Origin: CAYZMH01 sp964479445
GTDB taxonomy: Bacteria; Bacteroidota; Bacteroidia; Bacteroidales; GCA-2748055
DNA length: 32,260 nucleotides
Assembly (NCBI GenBank): GCA_964479445.1
Contig: CAYZMH010000031.1
Span: 1-32,260, forward strand
Direction: 5' to 3'
Positions within the stretch are counted from its first letter, which is position 1. Every line of letters starts with the position of its first letter. The notes beneath the pieces are model-generated. The model was not told the origin of the DNA, ran no database searches, and was given only the letters and a program-made list of their open reading frames with translations. The position numbers and the translations under genes are program-made. This document shows, piece after piece, positions 1 to 10,800 of this stretch.

Positions 1-32
1 AATGGCAGAGTAGATAAACGAGTAAACGAGTT

Positions 33-3000
33 ATGGAACAATCAATACGAAACCTGCTTATCGTAAGCATTATTCTTCTTTTCTGCGGCTTTGAAGCAGC
101 CGGGCAATTCGTAGTGCGGGGTACGGTTACGGAAAAAGGAAATGACATGAGCCTGATCGGGGTAACCGTGGTGGAGTATGATGAAAACGGGAGGATACTC
201 AAAGGTTCTATTACAGACCCCAACGGGAATTTCACCATCAAAGCAAGTGGTCCGGATGCCGAGCTTCATTTCAGTTATGTGGGGTATGACTCCAAAACAG
301 TTCCGGTAAACGGAAGAAGTCAGATCAACGTGGAATTGGTTCCCACTTCGACGGAGATCGAGGAGGTGGTTGTTACAGCTGAAACCGACTCCGATCCGCT
401 CACCGGCGTATCTTTGCGGGACAGGACCACGGCGACCAGCAAGGTGAATATGGATGATCTGCAGGATATCAGCTCGGTATCGGTTGACGGGGCGTTGCAG
501 GGACAGGTATCCGGACTGGATATTATGTCAAGCGGTTCACCAGGTAGCGGATCCTCCATCGTGATTCGCGGTCTGGGTTCCCTGGGGAATTCCAACCCCC
601 TTATTGTCGTCAATGGGATTGCTCAGAATATTACCCCGGATCCTGATTTCAATTTTGCCGGGTCAGACCAGGAAGATATCGGACAGCTATTAAATATTGC
701 CCCCCAGGATATCAAGTCTATCGAGGTGCTGAAAGACGCGGCATCAACCGCTGTATGGGGATCCAAGGGGGCAGACGGGGTGTTGTTGATTGAGACCTAC
801 CGGGGAGAACAGGGAGAGACCAAATTCAACTACCGGTACAAGTTCACCCACAAAAGGGAGCCGGATCCCATACCCATGCTCAACGGAGATGAATACATCA
901 CCATGCAACTGGAGGAGTGGCATAATGCCCAGGGGATCTTCGAGGTGCCGGATGAGATCGCTTACAACACCGACTTCGTGGATTTTTACAACTATTCAGC
1001 CAACACCGACTGGATTGATGCGGTAACTCAGCCGGGGCTCAGTCATGATCACTATTTTAAAGCTTCGGGGGGAGGAGAGAAGACGGCCTTTTTTGTTTCA
1101 CTCAATGCAGCGAATGAAAAGGGTACCACTATCAATGAAGGATTTGATCGCCTGACTACCCGTATCAACCTGGACTACGAGCTTTCCAAGAATCTAAAAT
1201 TCACGGTGTTCTTTGATTATACCAACAGTCACCGGGACGGAAATTATATGTTTCGTTTCGATATTGACAACGACAACCGCAGAGACCGGGTCAATCTCCG
1301 GAGAATGGCTTATATGAAAGCCCCCAACATGAGCATCTGGGAACGCGATGAGACAGGGGAATTGACCGGTGAATATTTCACCCCCATAGAAAGTTACCAG
1401 GGACGAGGGGATCTCTATTTTAATCCGGTTGCCATCGGCAACCTGAGTGATAACGATATGGACAAGAATATCTTCCAGAACAGTTACCAGATCAATTACC
1501 GGATAACCAAGTGGATGCGTTTTATTGAAACCATATCGTTCCAGTACGACAACCAAAAAAACTTCACTTTTCTACCTTATACGGCCATCGGAACCGACTG
1601 GCTGGACGGTGAGGTGAACCAGGCCGGAGAGACCCAGAAAAACAGCAGCCGGATCTCTTCCCGTTCGCAATTGATCATGACACCCATTGTGACCTCTGTG
1701 CACAGTTTGACCATGACCCTGCTGGGCCAGATCAGTCAGAACCAGTCCCGTTTTTCCAGGTTTGTCGGGCGCAATGGTCCGTCCCTGCAGATCACCGATC
1801 CCTCTGCCGCCCCCCAGATTGCAGGGATGAATTCACAGTCATTTGACCGGCGATCGCTGGGTTCCATGTTCAGTGTGAATTACAAGTATCGTGACAAATA
1901 CCTGCTTTCTGCCATCGTCAGGGGAGATGCCAGTTCAAGCTTTGGAGAGAACCGGCGCTGGGGAGTATTTCCCAGTTTTTCTGTAGGCTGGAGGTTCAGT
2001 AACGAGCCCTTCCTTGAAGAAATGAACTTTATAAATAATGGGATGTTGCGTGCGGGTTATGGTCAGACCGGCAAAGAGCCACGCAACCCCTACGACCGGT
2101 TTGGTCTTTTCGAGAATGCCAATCCCAGTCAGTATATCTTCAACGATGTGATCATTCCCACACAGATCGAGCTTTCCAACCTGAAGTGGCAGACGGTGGA
2201 ATCCTGGAATCTGGGTTTGGAGCTGGCCATGTTCAAAAGGAGGGTGAACATTTCTGCTGACGTGTACAATAAAGTTACAAAGGATATTTTATGGCGTAAC
2301 TACGACATTCCCTCCTCCTCGGGATTTAACCGACTGGCATGGTTTAACGGAGGGCAGCTTCAGAACCAGGGGTGGGAGGCATCGGCGAGGATAACTGCCA
2401 TCCGCATGGAGGATCTGCGGGTCAGCCTGAGTTTCAATATCGCAAGGAACCGCAACTCTTTCCTGGAGTTCCCCGATAACTTCAACAACCTGGTTGGTAC
2501 GGATATCGGGAACGGGGTGTATCCAAGAATGGCACAGATTGGTCAGCCCATCGGGTCATTCTACGGCTTCAACTATTTGGGTGTCTATTCCACCCCGGAG
2601 GATGCATATGCTTTGGATGAAGAGGGAAATGTACGGATAGACGCCAATGGTGATCCCATTCCGATGCGGTATGCCAATGGATATGAGTTCACTGCCGGGG
2701 ATGCGATCTATGAGGACGTCAATAAGGATGGGGTGATTAATTTGAATGATGTAGTTTACCTGGGGGATTCCAATCCCGATTATACAGGGGGATTTGGCAT
2801 CAATACCAAGTGGAGGCAGCTATCGCTGTCGGCTCATTTCCTTTACCGGACCGGTTTTGATATTGTAAACGAGATTGCTTCACAAACCGAGGGTATGCTG
2901 GACAAGAATAACCAGAGCAAAGCGGTCCTGTCGCGTTGGCGCAAAGAAGGGGACGATTTTGAAGGGATGCTTCCCCGGGCATATCTTGACCATCCTGCCA

Positions 3001-3281
3001 ATAACCTGGGTTCCTCGAGGTATGTGGAAAGCGGAAGTTTTCTCCGGTTAAATAACCTATCGCTCAGTTACACATTCGATCCGTCCATTGCCTCCAAATT
3101 GCGGGTGGATAACCTGGAACTTGGGGCTAATCTGAGGAAAATCTGGACGTTGACCGGCTATAGCGGCCAGGATCCTGAGATCAGTCAGCGCATCGGGGAT
3201 GACCCGTTCTGGTTCGGGACAGACAATGGAATGACCCCGCCTCCCATGGTCTTTTCGGGATTCCTGAACTTAAGTTTTTAA
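33..3281 (+). CDS. SusC-like TonB-linked outer membrane transporter (first copy)
   Basis: A 1082-residue outer-membrane beta-barrel that would import glycan oligomers using TonB energy, with the SusD-like protein encoded next as its lid. A signal peptide ends near residue 24 (EAAG before QFVV). Residues about 27-103 form a carboxypeptidase-regulatory-like beta domain, and a TonB-box-like stretch, EIEEVVVTA, lies at 108-116. The plug domain runs from about 135 to 256, with the usual IVIRGLGS, LKDAAS and GADGVLLIET patterns, followed by about 800 barrel residues ending in GFLNLSF, a typical C-terminal aromatic end. Length is normal for the family. It is the first gene seen of a tight operon; SusD follows after 19 nt. 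The promoter lies outside the window, as only 32 bases precede the start. Substrate cannot be read from the sequence. Confidence 0.95.
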   Translation: MEQSIRNLLIVSIILLFCGFEAAGQFVVRGTVTEKGNDMSLIGVTVVEYDENGRILKGSITDPNGNFTIKASGPDAELHFSYVGYDSKTVPVNGRSQINVELVPTSTEIEEVVVTAETDSDPLTGVSLRDRTTATSKVNMDDLQDISSVSVDGALQGQVSGLDIMSSGSPGSGSSIVIRGLGSLGNSNPLIVVNGIAQNITPDPDFNFAGSDQEDIGQLLNIAPQDIKSIEVLKDAASTAVWGSKGADGVLLIETYRGEQGETKFNYRYKFTHKREPDPIPMLNGDEYITMQLEEWHNAQGIFEVPDEIAYNTDFVDFYNYSANTDWIDAVTQPGLSHDHYFKASGGGEKTAFFVSLNAANEKGTTINEGFDRLTTRINLDYELSKNLKFTVFFDYTNSHRDGNYMFRFDIDNDNRRDRVNLRRMAYMKAPNMSIWERDETGELTGEYFTPIESYQGRGDLYFNPVAIGNLSDNDMDKNIFQNSYQINYRITKWMRFIETISFQYDNQKNFTFLPYTAIGTDWLDGEVNQAGETQKNSSRISSRSQLIMTPIVTSVHSLTMTLLGQISQNQSRFSRFVGRNGPSLQITDPSAAPQIAGMNSQSFDRRSLGSMFSVNYKYRDKYLLSAIVRGDASSSFGENRRWGVFPSFSVGWRFSNEPFLEEMNFINNGMLRAGYGQTGKEPRNPYDRFGLFENANPSQYIFNDVIIPTQIELSNLKWQTVESWNLGLELAMFKRRVNISADVYNKVTKDILWRNYDIPSSSGFNRLAWFNGGQLQNQGWEASARITAIRMEDLRVSLSFNIARNRNSFLEFPDNFNNLVGTDIGNGVYPRMAQIGQPIGSFYGFNYLGVYSTPEDAYALDEEGNVRIDANGDPIPMRYANGYEFTAGDAIYEDVNKDGVINLNDVVYLGDSNPDYTGGFGINTKWRQLSLSAHFLYRTGFDIVNEIASQTEGMLDKNNQSKAVLSRWRKEGDDFEGMLPRAYLDHPANNLGSSRYVESGSFLRLNNLSLSYTFDPSIASKLRVDNLELGANLRKIWTLTGYSGQDPEISQRIGDDPFWFGTDNGMTPPPMVFSGFLNLSF

Positions 3282-3300
3282 TGCGGAATAATCTGAAGAT

Positions 3301-4764
3301 ATGAAGATAAGCAGATCATATTTACCAATAATTGTCCTTCTGACGGTGATGATTTTTCCCGGTTGTGAAGACTGGCTGGAGACTCTGCCCCCGGACGGAT
3401 TGGTTAAGGAGGAGTACTGGCAGAATAAAGAGGATGTAGAGTCTACCCTGATGGGTGCCTACCAGGGGTTTGCAAATATGGACGAGTTGCTTTTCCTCTA
3501 CGGGGAGTTGCGGGCCGACATGATCGTGGAAGATAATAACATGGTGCAGGATGAGCGGCTGGTTAAAAACGGGGATATCTTCCCGGATAATAAGATGTGC
3601 GACTGGTCTCCATTCTATGAGATTATCAATTATTGCAATAATGTAATAGAGTATGCCCCGGCTGTAATGGATAATGATCCCACCTTCACCGAATTTGATA
3701 TGGAGGGGTATCGTTCTGAAGCGAAAGCCCTGCGTGCACTGGCATACTTTTACCTGGTCAGGGTATTCAACGATGTTCCGCTGGTAACGGAGCCTTCCGA
3801 CAACGATGATGTGGATTTTTTCCTTACCAAGACCGATGGTGATACGATTCTTACAAGGATGAAAGAGGATCTGAAAGATGCGCGGTTGAAGCTGCGGAAT
3901 GACTATGGGAATGAGAACGAGAACCGCGGGAGAATCACCCAGTCGGCTGCTGATGCGATTCTGGCGGACATTTGCCTCTGGAACTTCGAGTATGAAGAGA
4001 GCCTGGTCTACCTGAACAACATCATCAACTCGGGTCGTTATTTCCTGCAACCCACCATCCGCTGGTTTGAGATTTACAACCCCGGGAATACATATGAAGG
4101 GATCTTTGAACTGCAGTTTAACCAGCAGAATAACCAGGGTAACACGCTGTACAGGAATACCTACCAGCGGGATTATTACCAGGCCAGTCTGTATGCCCGG
4201 GAGATCCTTTTACCAGAGCTGTCGGGTGAAAATGTACGGGGCAAAGGTTCCATATCCACCGAATCGATCGGGTACAAAGTGTGGAAATATTGCGGGGGAG
4301 CCCCCGACCAGCGCACATTGCGTCCGGGTTCATCCAACCGCAGTGCAAACTGGATTATGTACCGGTATGCAGATATTCTGCTGATGAAAGCGGAGGCATT
4401 GTCTCAGCTCGGACAATATGAAGAAGCTCTTGGTCTGATCAATGATATCCGTACCCGGGCGCTGATGCCACCTGCAGAGATTGCTTTTACAGCGGAGGAT
4501 TTTGAAGAGGCTATCCTGCTGGAACGTGCCAAAGAGTTAGCTTACGAGGGAAAGCGTTGGTTTGACCTGATGCGCATGGGAAGGCGGAACAATTATGCCA
4601 ACAAAGAGAAGCTAATTGAGATTATCATCGAGAATGTTTCCTCCACGCGCCGGCTGATCCTGGCTTCAAAACTGACCGATCCGAACGGCTGGTATTACCC
4701 TGTGAAAGATACGGAGATCGAGAGCAATCCCAATATTGAGCAAAACCCCTATTATGAAAATTAA
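3301..4764 (+). CDS. SusD/RagB-like surface glycan-binding lipoprotein (first copy)
   Basis: A 487-residue outer-membrane lipoprotein of the RagB/SusD family that would cap the SusC-like barrel encoded upstream and capture the ligand. The lipobox is IFPGC with the lipidated cysteine at residue 22. The N-terminal half carries the helical TPR-like fold typical of the family (EAKALRALAYFYLVRVFNDVPL). The C-terminal part has the hallmark LLERAKELAYEGKRWFDLMR and ends in ESNPNIEQNPYYEN, which matches the usual SusD ending. Length is usual. It starts 19 nt after SusC and its stop lies 19 nt before the chosen start of the FAS1 gene, so co-transcription is very likely. Confidence 0.95.
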   Translation: MKISRSYLPIIVLLTVMIFPGCEDWLETLPPDGLVKEEYWQNKEDVESTLMGAYQGFANMDELLFLYGELRADMIVEDNNMVQDERLVKNGDIFPDNKMCDWSPFYEIINYCNNVIEYAPAVMDNDPTFTEFDMEGYRSEAKALRALAYFYLVRVFNDVPLVTEPSDNDDVDFFLTKTDGDTILTRMKEDLKDARLKLRNDYGNENENRGRITQSAADAILADICLWNFEYEESLVYLNNIINSGRYFLQPTIRWFEIYNPGNTYEGIFELQFNQQNNQGNTLYRNTYQRDYYQASLYAREILLPELSGENVRGKGSISTESIGYKVWKYCGGAPDQRTLRPGSSNRSANWIMYRYADILLMKAEALSQLGQYEEALGLINDIRTRALMPPAEIAFTAEDFEEAILLERAKELAYEGKRWFDLMRMGRRNNYANKEKLIEIIIENVSSTRRLILASKLTDPNGWYYPVKDTEIESNPNIEQNPYYEN

Positions 4765-4783
4765 TTTCGAAAAAGCGGGTACA

Positions 4784-6343
4784 ATGAAAAGAGCGCTACC
4801 ATACATCATAATCCTTTTTCTTACAGCTTTCGCAGCATGCAAGGAGGAGATCCCAGCGTTTGAGATGGAAAATCAGCTGGGGACGATCGCGGAATACGTC
4901 TATGACCATGCAGACCGTTACGAAAATTTTATTGCCATTATGGAAGCCGGGGAGCTGGTGGATGCCCTGGAGGCTTACAATCCATACAGCAGCGGGTATA
5001 CCCTGTTTATTCCTTCCGATTCAGCATTTGAAGCGTTTTATTCGGAAAACGATACCTACAACTCCATCGATGACTTAATCGCCGACATGGAATACACACG
5101 TGCCCTGGGTCGATACCATATCCTGAATATGGATATCAGGACCAACGACTTTCCATTTGGCGCTTTCCCGGATACGACCCTGTCGGGAGATTTGCTTACC
5201 GTAGGATTTACCGAGGACGTTGACAGTACTATCTACCTGATTAACAGCGAAGCGCCTGTTACCATGGATAATTTTGAAGCCAGCAACGGGTTTGTACACG
5301 AGGTTGGAAAGGTGCTTGAGCCGATTGTATTTACAGGGTATGAACTGCTGGCATCCAATCCCGATTATTCCATCATAACGGAAGTGTTTGAGATGACTGG
5401 CCTGACAGACAAGATGGCATTGACCATCAACGGGGAGACCGGAGAGCGGGAGAACCAGTATACGTTGCTTGCAGAACCGGATTCGGTATACAATCGCAGC
5501 GGTATCTACACGGTACAGGACCTGATCGACACCATTTCGCCGGAATCGGATGATTACACCTCCCCGACCAATCCGCTGTACCAGTTTGGTGCCTATCATA
5601 TTATGGAGGGCAGGTATTTCCTGGATAATTTTGAAGGCACGCTGAACTACAACACCTTTGCCTCCCTGCCTCTGAGGATTTCTGCCGGACTCGTTATCAA
5701 GATCAATAAGGATCCCGGGAGGGTGTATGATACGATCATTGAGAACAATGATACCACTTACATTGATTACGTAGAGCCGTTTTACAACTCAAGCAATGTG
5801 TTGAGCCAGAACGGCCCCATCCACTTTATCAACCAGGTGATGTACCTTTATAAACCCGGGCTGTCCAATCAGCTCTACCAGTTTCATAATGATCCTGTTA
5901 TCAATGATTTGAAGAACATTCCCAACGAGTACATTTTCAGTGACCAGGAGACATTTTCCATGTTGTCCTGGGAAGGGGCGGAGGAGATTATTTATTATAA
6001 ATCAGGAACACAGATTGACCCCAGGGGGAACGACTATTTACAGATCGAGGGTGATTTCACGCTCACCTATACCATTCCAAAGATTTTGCCCGGTGAATAC
6101 CAGGTGTATTTCAGGGCGCATGCTTACGGGGATGAAAATGCCGTGGTGGAGTTATTTATTGACGGAAATAAAGCCGGGGGAATCATGAATCTTACCTCTT
6201 CAGGGAACAGTGCCGGTAATCCGTATGTAAGATTCAACCAGAATACCGTGGAATTCACCGAGTATGAGACGCATACTGTTACAGTGAGGAGCCTGATTCC
6301 GGGTATCCTTATGTGGGATTTTATTGAGTTTGACCCGGTATAA
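4784..6343 (+). CDS. FAS1 (fasciclin) domain lipoprotein with C-terminal beta-sandwich, first of pair
   Basis: A 519-residue predicted surface lipoprotein. The ATG at 4784 is chosen because it gives a compact lipoprotein signal (lipobox AFAAC, cysteine 19) and the same 19-nt gap seen between other genes of the operon; an in-frame TTG at 4736 and ATG at 4754 would overlap SusD. Residues about 30-185 look like a FAS1 domain (YTLFIPSDSAFEAF, later NGFVHEVGKVLEPI). Residues about 190-370 look like a second, more diverged FAS1 domain (YQFGAYHI, GPIHFINQVMYL). Residues about 405-519 form a beta-rich module (GEYQVYFRAHAYG, VELFIDGNKAG, ending WDFIEFDPV) that resembles carbohydrate-binding beta-sandwiches of the CBM6/35 kind. 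FAS1 domains mediate adhesion or ligand binding. By position it is probably an accessory glycan-binding protein of the SusCD system; the ligand is unknown. Confidence 0.82.
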   Translation: MKRALPYIIILFLTAFAACKEEIPAFEMENQLGTIAEYVYDHADRYENFIAIMEAGELVDALEAYNPYSSGYTLFIPSDSAFEAFYSENDTYNSIDDLIADMEYTRALGRYHILNMDIRTNDFPFGAFPDTTLSGDLLTVGFTEDVDSTIYLINSEAPVTMDNFEASNGFVHEVGKVLEPIVFTGYELLASNPDYSIITEVFEMTGLTDKMALTINGETGERENQYTLLAEPDSVYNRSGIYTVQDLIDTISPESDDYTSPTNPLYQFGAYHIMEGRYFLDNFEGTLNYNTFASLPLRISAGLVIKINKDPGRVYDTIIENNDTTYIDYVEPFYNSSNVLSQNGPIHFINQVMYLYKPGLSNQLYQFHNDPVINDLKNIPNEYIFSDQETFSMLSWEGAEEIIYYKSGTQIDPRGNDYLQIEGDFTLTYTIPKILPGEYQVYFRAHAYGDENAVVELFIDGNKAGGIMNLTSSGNSAGNPYVRFNQNTVEFTEYETHTVTVRSLIPGILMWDFIEFDPV

Positions 6344-6362
6344 CTATAAAAACATTTGCATC

Positions 6363-7877
6363 ATGTACGCAAAGAAAAGCATATGGATATGGGTGTTGAT
6401 CCTTCTCTTCTCAGGTTGCCAGAAGGACTGGGAGGAGTATTATTACGGTAATGATGAACCTACCGTGGATCAGAACATGTGGGAAGTTATTTCGGAAGAT
6501 CCTGCTCTGTCAGATTTCGTAGAGTATGCAAGGCAAACCGGAGCCGATTCTTTGTTCACCAGCGGGAATTCCATCACGGTGTTTGTTCCGGATAACGAGG
6601 CGTTTGCCAACCTGAGCAGTGATACCTTGGATTTAGAAACCCTGCTGGATTACCATTTCCTGGAGACGGTGGTCAATCTTCAAAACATTGACCGGTCCAA
6701 AAAGATGGAGACCCGGACCGGCAAGTATGCATTATTGGAAAACAGCGGTGAGAAATTGTTCATAGACGGAATTCCGGTGAATGCTTCCAGTCCCCTGTTT
6801 CTGAACGGCCGGTATTATGTGATTGATGAGGTCCTGCTGCCCCGTCCTACCCTGTATGAATTGATCAGCAGTACCAACCGGTACCTGAAAGATTACATTG
6901 ATCAATTTGATTCGGTATACCTGGATGTAACGCGAAGCACTCCCATAGGGTATGATGAACAGGGGAATACGATCTACGATTCGGTCTTTACCCGGTTCAA
7001 CCTGTTTGATTCGCTCTATTTTCCCATCCAGGATGAATTCCGGAACAAGGCAGCTACCATGATTTTGTTCGACGAGCAACAATATGAAGATGCCCTTTCG
7101 GAAATGGCACTGAACCTCGGTGATGCTTTTCAAACCTATGAAGATATTCCCTACAACTGGCAGAAAAATGTGCTTCTTCCCCGCTTGATTGATGACCGGG
7201 TATTCGGGGAGGCGCTGCGTATAGATGATTTCAACGAGCGTATGAAAAACATCAATGGGGACAGCATTGATATGGACTACCTGAATATTGATGAAAATTC
7301 CCGGTTTATCTGCAGCAACGGGGTCAGTTTCCGGTATGAGGATTTCTCCGTGGCAGATTCGCTTTACAAAGGAGAGATCAGGGTGCAGGGAGAATCGCTG
7401 GTTGAACTCATTGCCACCGGTGTGTATGGATGGAGGGAAGGCGTTACCATTACGGGTACAAGCAAATCGCCTTCCAAGGTGGTAGCAGACGTTGCCGATA
7501 ATGATACACTGGTCAACCTGGAACTGGGGATCAACTATACAGATGATATGATGCTGGAGTTCTATATCCGGGATGTATTGCCTCAGCGATACCGGTTAGT
7601 CTGGCGGGCCAATTACCGTCCCTCGGGAACCTACGAGGTGTATGTAAACGATGAGCTGATGGGGGATATTGACCTCTTTGATATGCGATCGACCCGAATC
7701 AGTGTTACCGGGGAATATTTTGTTCCTGAAGGAGGGATCAACAAGGTCGATTTCTGGGTTGACAATATAGATGAATACGGGGATGTGAAGATCGGTCTCA
7801 AATACATTGATCCGGGTTTTCAAACCTTTAATGGTTTCAGTATTGATTATATCTCATTGGTACCGGAGGGTGAATAG
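6363..7877 (+). CDS. FAS1 (fasciclin) domain lipoprotein with C-terminal beta-sandwich, second of pair
   Basis: A 504-residue predicted surface lipoprotein. The ATG at 6363 gives a good signal (LLFSGC, cysteine 19) and a 19-nt gap after the preceding gene; the in-frame start at 6324 would overlap it. Residues about 35-160 fit a FAS1 domain (ITVFVPDNEAFANL, YHFLETVV, RYYVIDEVLLP). A second stretch, about 160-335, is FAS1-like but badly degenerate (TLYELISSTN, ATMILFDEQQYEDAL). The last 140 residues are beta-rich (YRLVWRANYRPSGTYEVYVND) and end in FSIDYISLVPEGE, as carbohydrate-binding jelly-roll modules often do. It shares its architecture with its neighbour but little close sequence, so the pair may be an old duplication or two distinct binders. 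SusC follows after 2 nt. Confidence 0.8.
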   Translation: MYAKKSIWIWVLILLFSGCQKDWEEYYYGNDEPTVDQNMWEVISEDPALSDFVEYARQTGADSLFTSGNSITVFVPDNEAFANLSSDTLDLETLLDYHFLETVVNLQNIDRSKKMETRTGKYALLENSGEKLFIDGIPVNASSPLFLNGRYYVIDEVLLPRPTLYELISSTNRYLKDYIDQFDSVYLDVTRSTPIGYDEQGNTIYDSVFTRFNLFDSLYFPIQDEFRNKAATMILFDEQQYEDALSEMALNLGDAFQTYEDIPYNWQKNVLLPRLIDDRVFGEALRIDDFNERMKNINGDSIDMDYLNIDENSRFICSNGVSFRYEDFSVADSLYKGEIRVQGESLVELIATGVYGWREGVTITGTSKSPSKVVADVADNDTLVNLELGINYTDDMMLEFYIRDVLPQRYRLVWRANYRPSGTYEVYVNDELMGDIDLFDMRSTRISVTGEYFVPEGGINKVDFWVDNIDEYGDVKIGLKYIDPGFQTFNGFSIDYISLVPEGE

Positions 7878-7879
7878 TT

Positions 7880-10800
7880 ATGGAAAAAACTCAAATGAAG
7901 AACATGCGTGTTACGAGCAAACAACTAATCCTTTCTGTCATTCTTTTATGTCTGATAGCTCCTGTTTTCAGTCAGGACAGCACCCATATTGAAGGCCGCG
8001 TCCTGAATTCGAAGGATGTGCCTGTGGAGGGAGTGTCGGTGAGCGTCGAAGGATCTTCCAACCAGCCCTATATTACCGGGGAAGATGGGTATTTCAGTGT
8101 GACTTTCCCGGGTTCTGAAGCCTGGCTGCTGGTCGCGCCCGTGGATCGTTACAAGAACAAAGAGATCTTCATTTCGGAAGATGATCAGGCCAAACGCACA
8201 ATTTACCTGGTGGATGAGCGTATACAAGCAGGAAACGACGATGTCCTGAATCTCCTGGGAGAGAATAAGCGAAAGAACCAGGTCACGCCGCTGTATACCC
8301 TGGAGGACCGCGATTACAACCGGTTACCCTATATCACTGCTGATCAGTATTTCCAGGGAGTGATCCCCGGGGCCTTCTACACCAATCATTCGGGAATGCC
8401 CGGATCAGGAGGGTCGCTTTACCTGAGGGGGATGACCGGTCTGAACAGTAACAATTTCCCGTTGGTAGTTGTGGACGGACTTCCCCTGGAGAATGCCAAT
8501 ATTTACACCCCATTGATTGACGGTGCTGCATACTCCCCGCTTTCGGGTATTGATCCACAGGATATCTCCAATATCACGGTCATTAACGGCGGTACCGGCT
8601 CTACATTATACGGGATGAAAGGGTCCAACGGGGTAATCCTTATTGAAACCCTTAAACCTACCGACATACAGACCTCCATTGATTTTTCATTCAAGACGGG
8701 CATCCGGTTGAAGGGTCGGCAGTTGCCCCAGCTGGGAGCTGAACATTACAAAACACTGGCCAATGAAGTACTGGCAACCTCGGGTCTTTATAATGAAACC
8801 TTTGATGACAAGTACCCGGGGCTGTATTACACGCCGGAGGACGAGGAGTATATCCGGTATTCCCACGATTATACCTGGCAGGACGAAGTCTTTACCAATT
8901 CGGTGTTCCAGGATGCATACCTCAGTGTTACCGGGGGGGACGCGGTCGGTAAATACGGACTTTCCATAGGGTATTATAACCACAAGGGCACCTTTAAAAA
9001 CACCGGTTTTGACCGGTTTACAGCACGATTTGTAGGTTCTTTCAATGTGTTTGAATGGTTGCGGTTCAATGTGAGTGCGAACCTGGCTTCATTGAATTCT
9101 GACATAAAAGAGTCGGCCCTGTCGAGACAGACCAACCCGATTCTGACCAGCCTTTTCAAGTCACCCCTGATGTTTCCCTACCAGTACGACGATGACGGGA
9201 ACCAGCTGTCGATCATTGACAATGTGGATGAGCTTGGGGTGAGCAATCCCACGGCTGTTATGGATCTTTTCACAGCTAACAATTCCAACAATCGCTTTCT
9301 CACCTCGGTACGCATTGAGGGTGATGTTTCTGATGCTATCAAATTCAACTCCCTGCTGGGTCTGAATATTAACTCCCTGAGGCAAACGGCATTTTACCCG
9401 AACCAGGGTATGGAGTTATACTATTCGGGAGAGGCCTATAATGTATCCAAGTCTCTTACCAGCAATCTTTTTGCAATATACAACGACAATTATCTCAGTT
9501 ACAACGAGCGTTTGGGAGAGCACAGGCTGAGTGCAAGAGCCGGGGCGAAGTGGTATACCAACTCCTTTGAGGAGGACCTGGCCCTGACGAAGAATTCCAA
9601 CCCCAATGACGAGTACCAGTCCCTTCAATCGGGTACGGCTGTTCTCCGCAATATCGGTGGGGGTGTGTATAACTGGAACTGGTTATCGGGATACGGGGCA
9701 TTCAACTACGCGTTCCGGGATAAGTATATCGCCGAGGCAGCCTTTTCGGGTGATCTCTCCTCCAAAGTCGGTAACGAAGCCACCGGAGTATGGCTCATGA
9801 ACGGTATCCCCATTGGTAACTTCTATTCAGGAGGTGTGGCATGGAGGATTTCGGAGGAGCCTTTTCTTGCCGGTGCATCCACGCTGGAAGATTTGAAGCT
9901 CAGGGCCCAGTACAGCATCAGCGGGAATGATGATCTTGGTATAACAAGCAGGCACGATTACTACCGTATAGCATTGTACCGGGAAACTTCGGGTATGGTG
10001 CCCGGCGGGTATGGCAATCCTGCCATCAAGCACGAAGAAAAACGGGAGTTAACTGCAGGGTTCGACCTTGCATTCAAGGGTGACCGGTATCGACTGAGCA
10101 TGAACTACTACCGTATGAATATGGAGGATATGCTCGTTTTTGAGGTATTGAATCCTTATGTCGGCTATGATATCTATCCATCCAACAATGCTTCCATGCG
10201 CCGGAGCGGGATTGAGATGGATCTTTTTGCACGCGTCATTAAGACTTCAGATTTCTCGCTAGATTTTTTAATCAATGCCACTACGAGCAGTAATTCCATC
10301 ACCCGGGTAAAGGATGATCAACTTGTCACAAGCATGCCCGGTTACGAGTTGGTGAACCAGGTGGGTGATCCCATGAACAGTTATTACGGTTATGAATTCA
10401 AGGGGGTTTACAGTACCACCGAAGAGGCATCCGGGGCCGGATTGGTAAATGATATTGGCGTTCCTTATGATGCAGGGGATGCGATCTATTCCGATTTGTC
10501 AGGTCCCGGGGGAGAACCCGACGGGATTATCAATGAATACGACAAGACGGTTCTGGGTTCAGCCAGTCCGGATCTTTTCGGGGGAGTGACCTTACGGCTA
10601 TCATACGGGAATTGGAGCCTTGAAACGCTTTTCCAGTATGTATACGGGAATGAACTGTTCAATTATATACGTTACCAGAATGAAAAAATGACCGATATAA
10701 GCAACCAGAGCATCACCACCCTGCGCCGATGGAGCTATGAGGGGCAGGATACAGATATGCCGCGGGCGTTGTGGGGGGATCCCATGGGAAACAGTGATTT

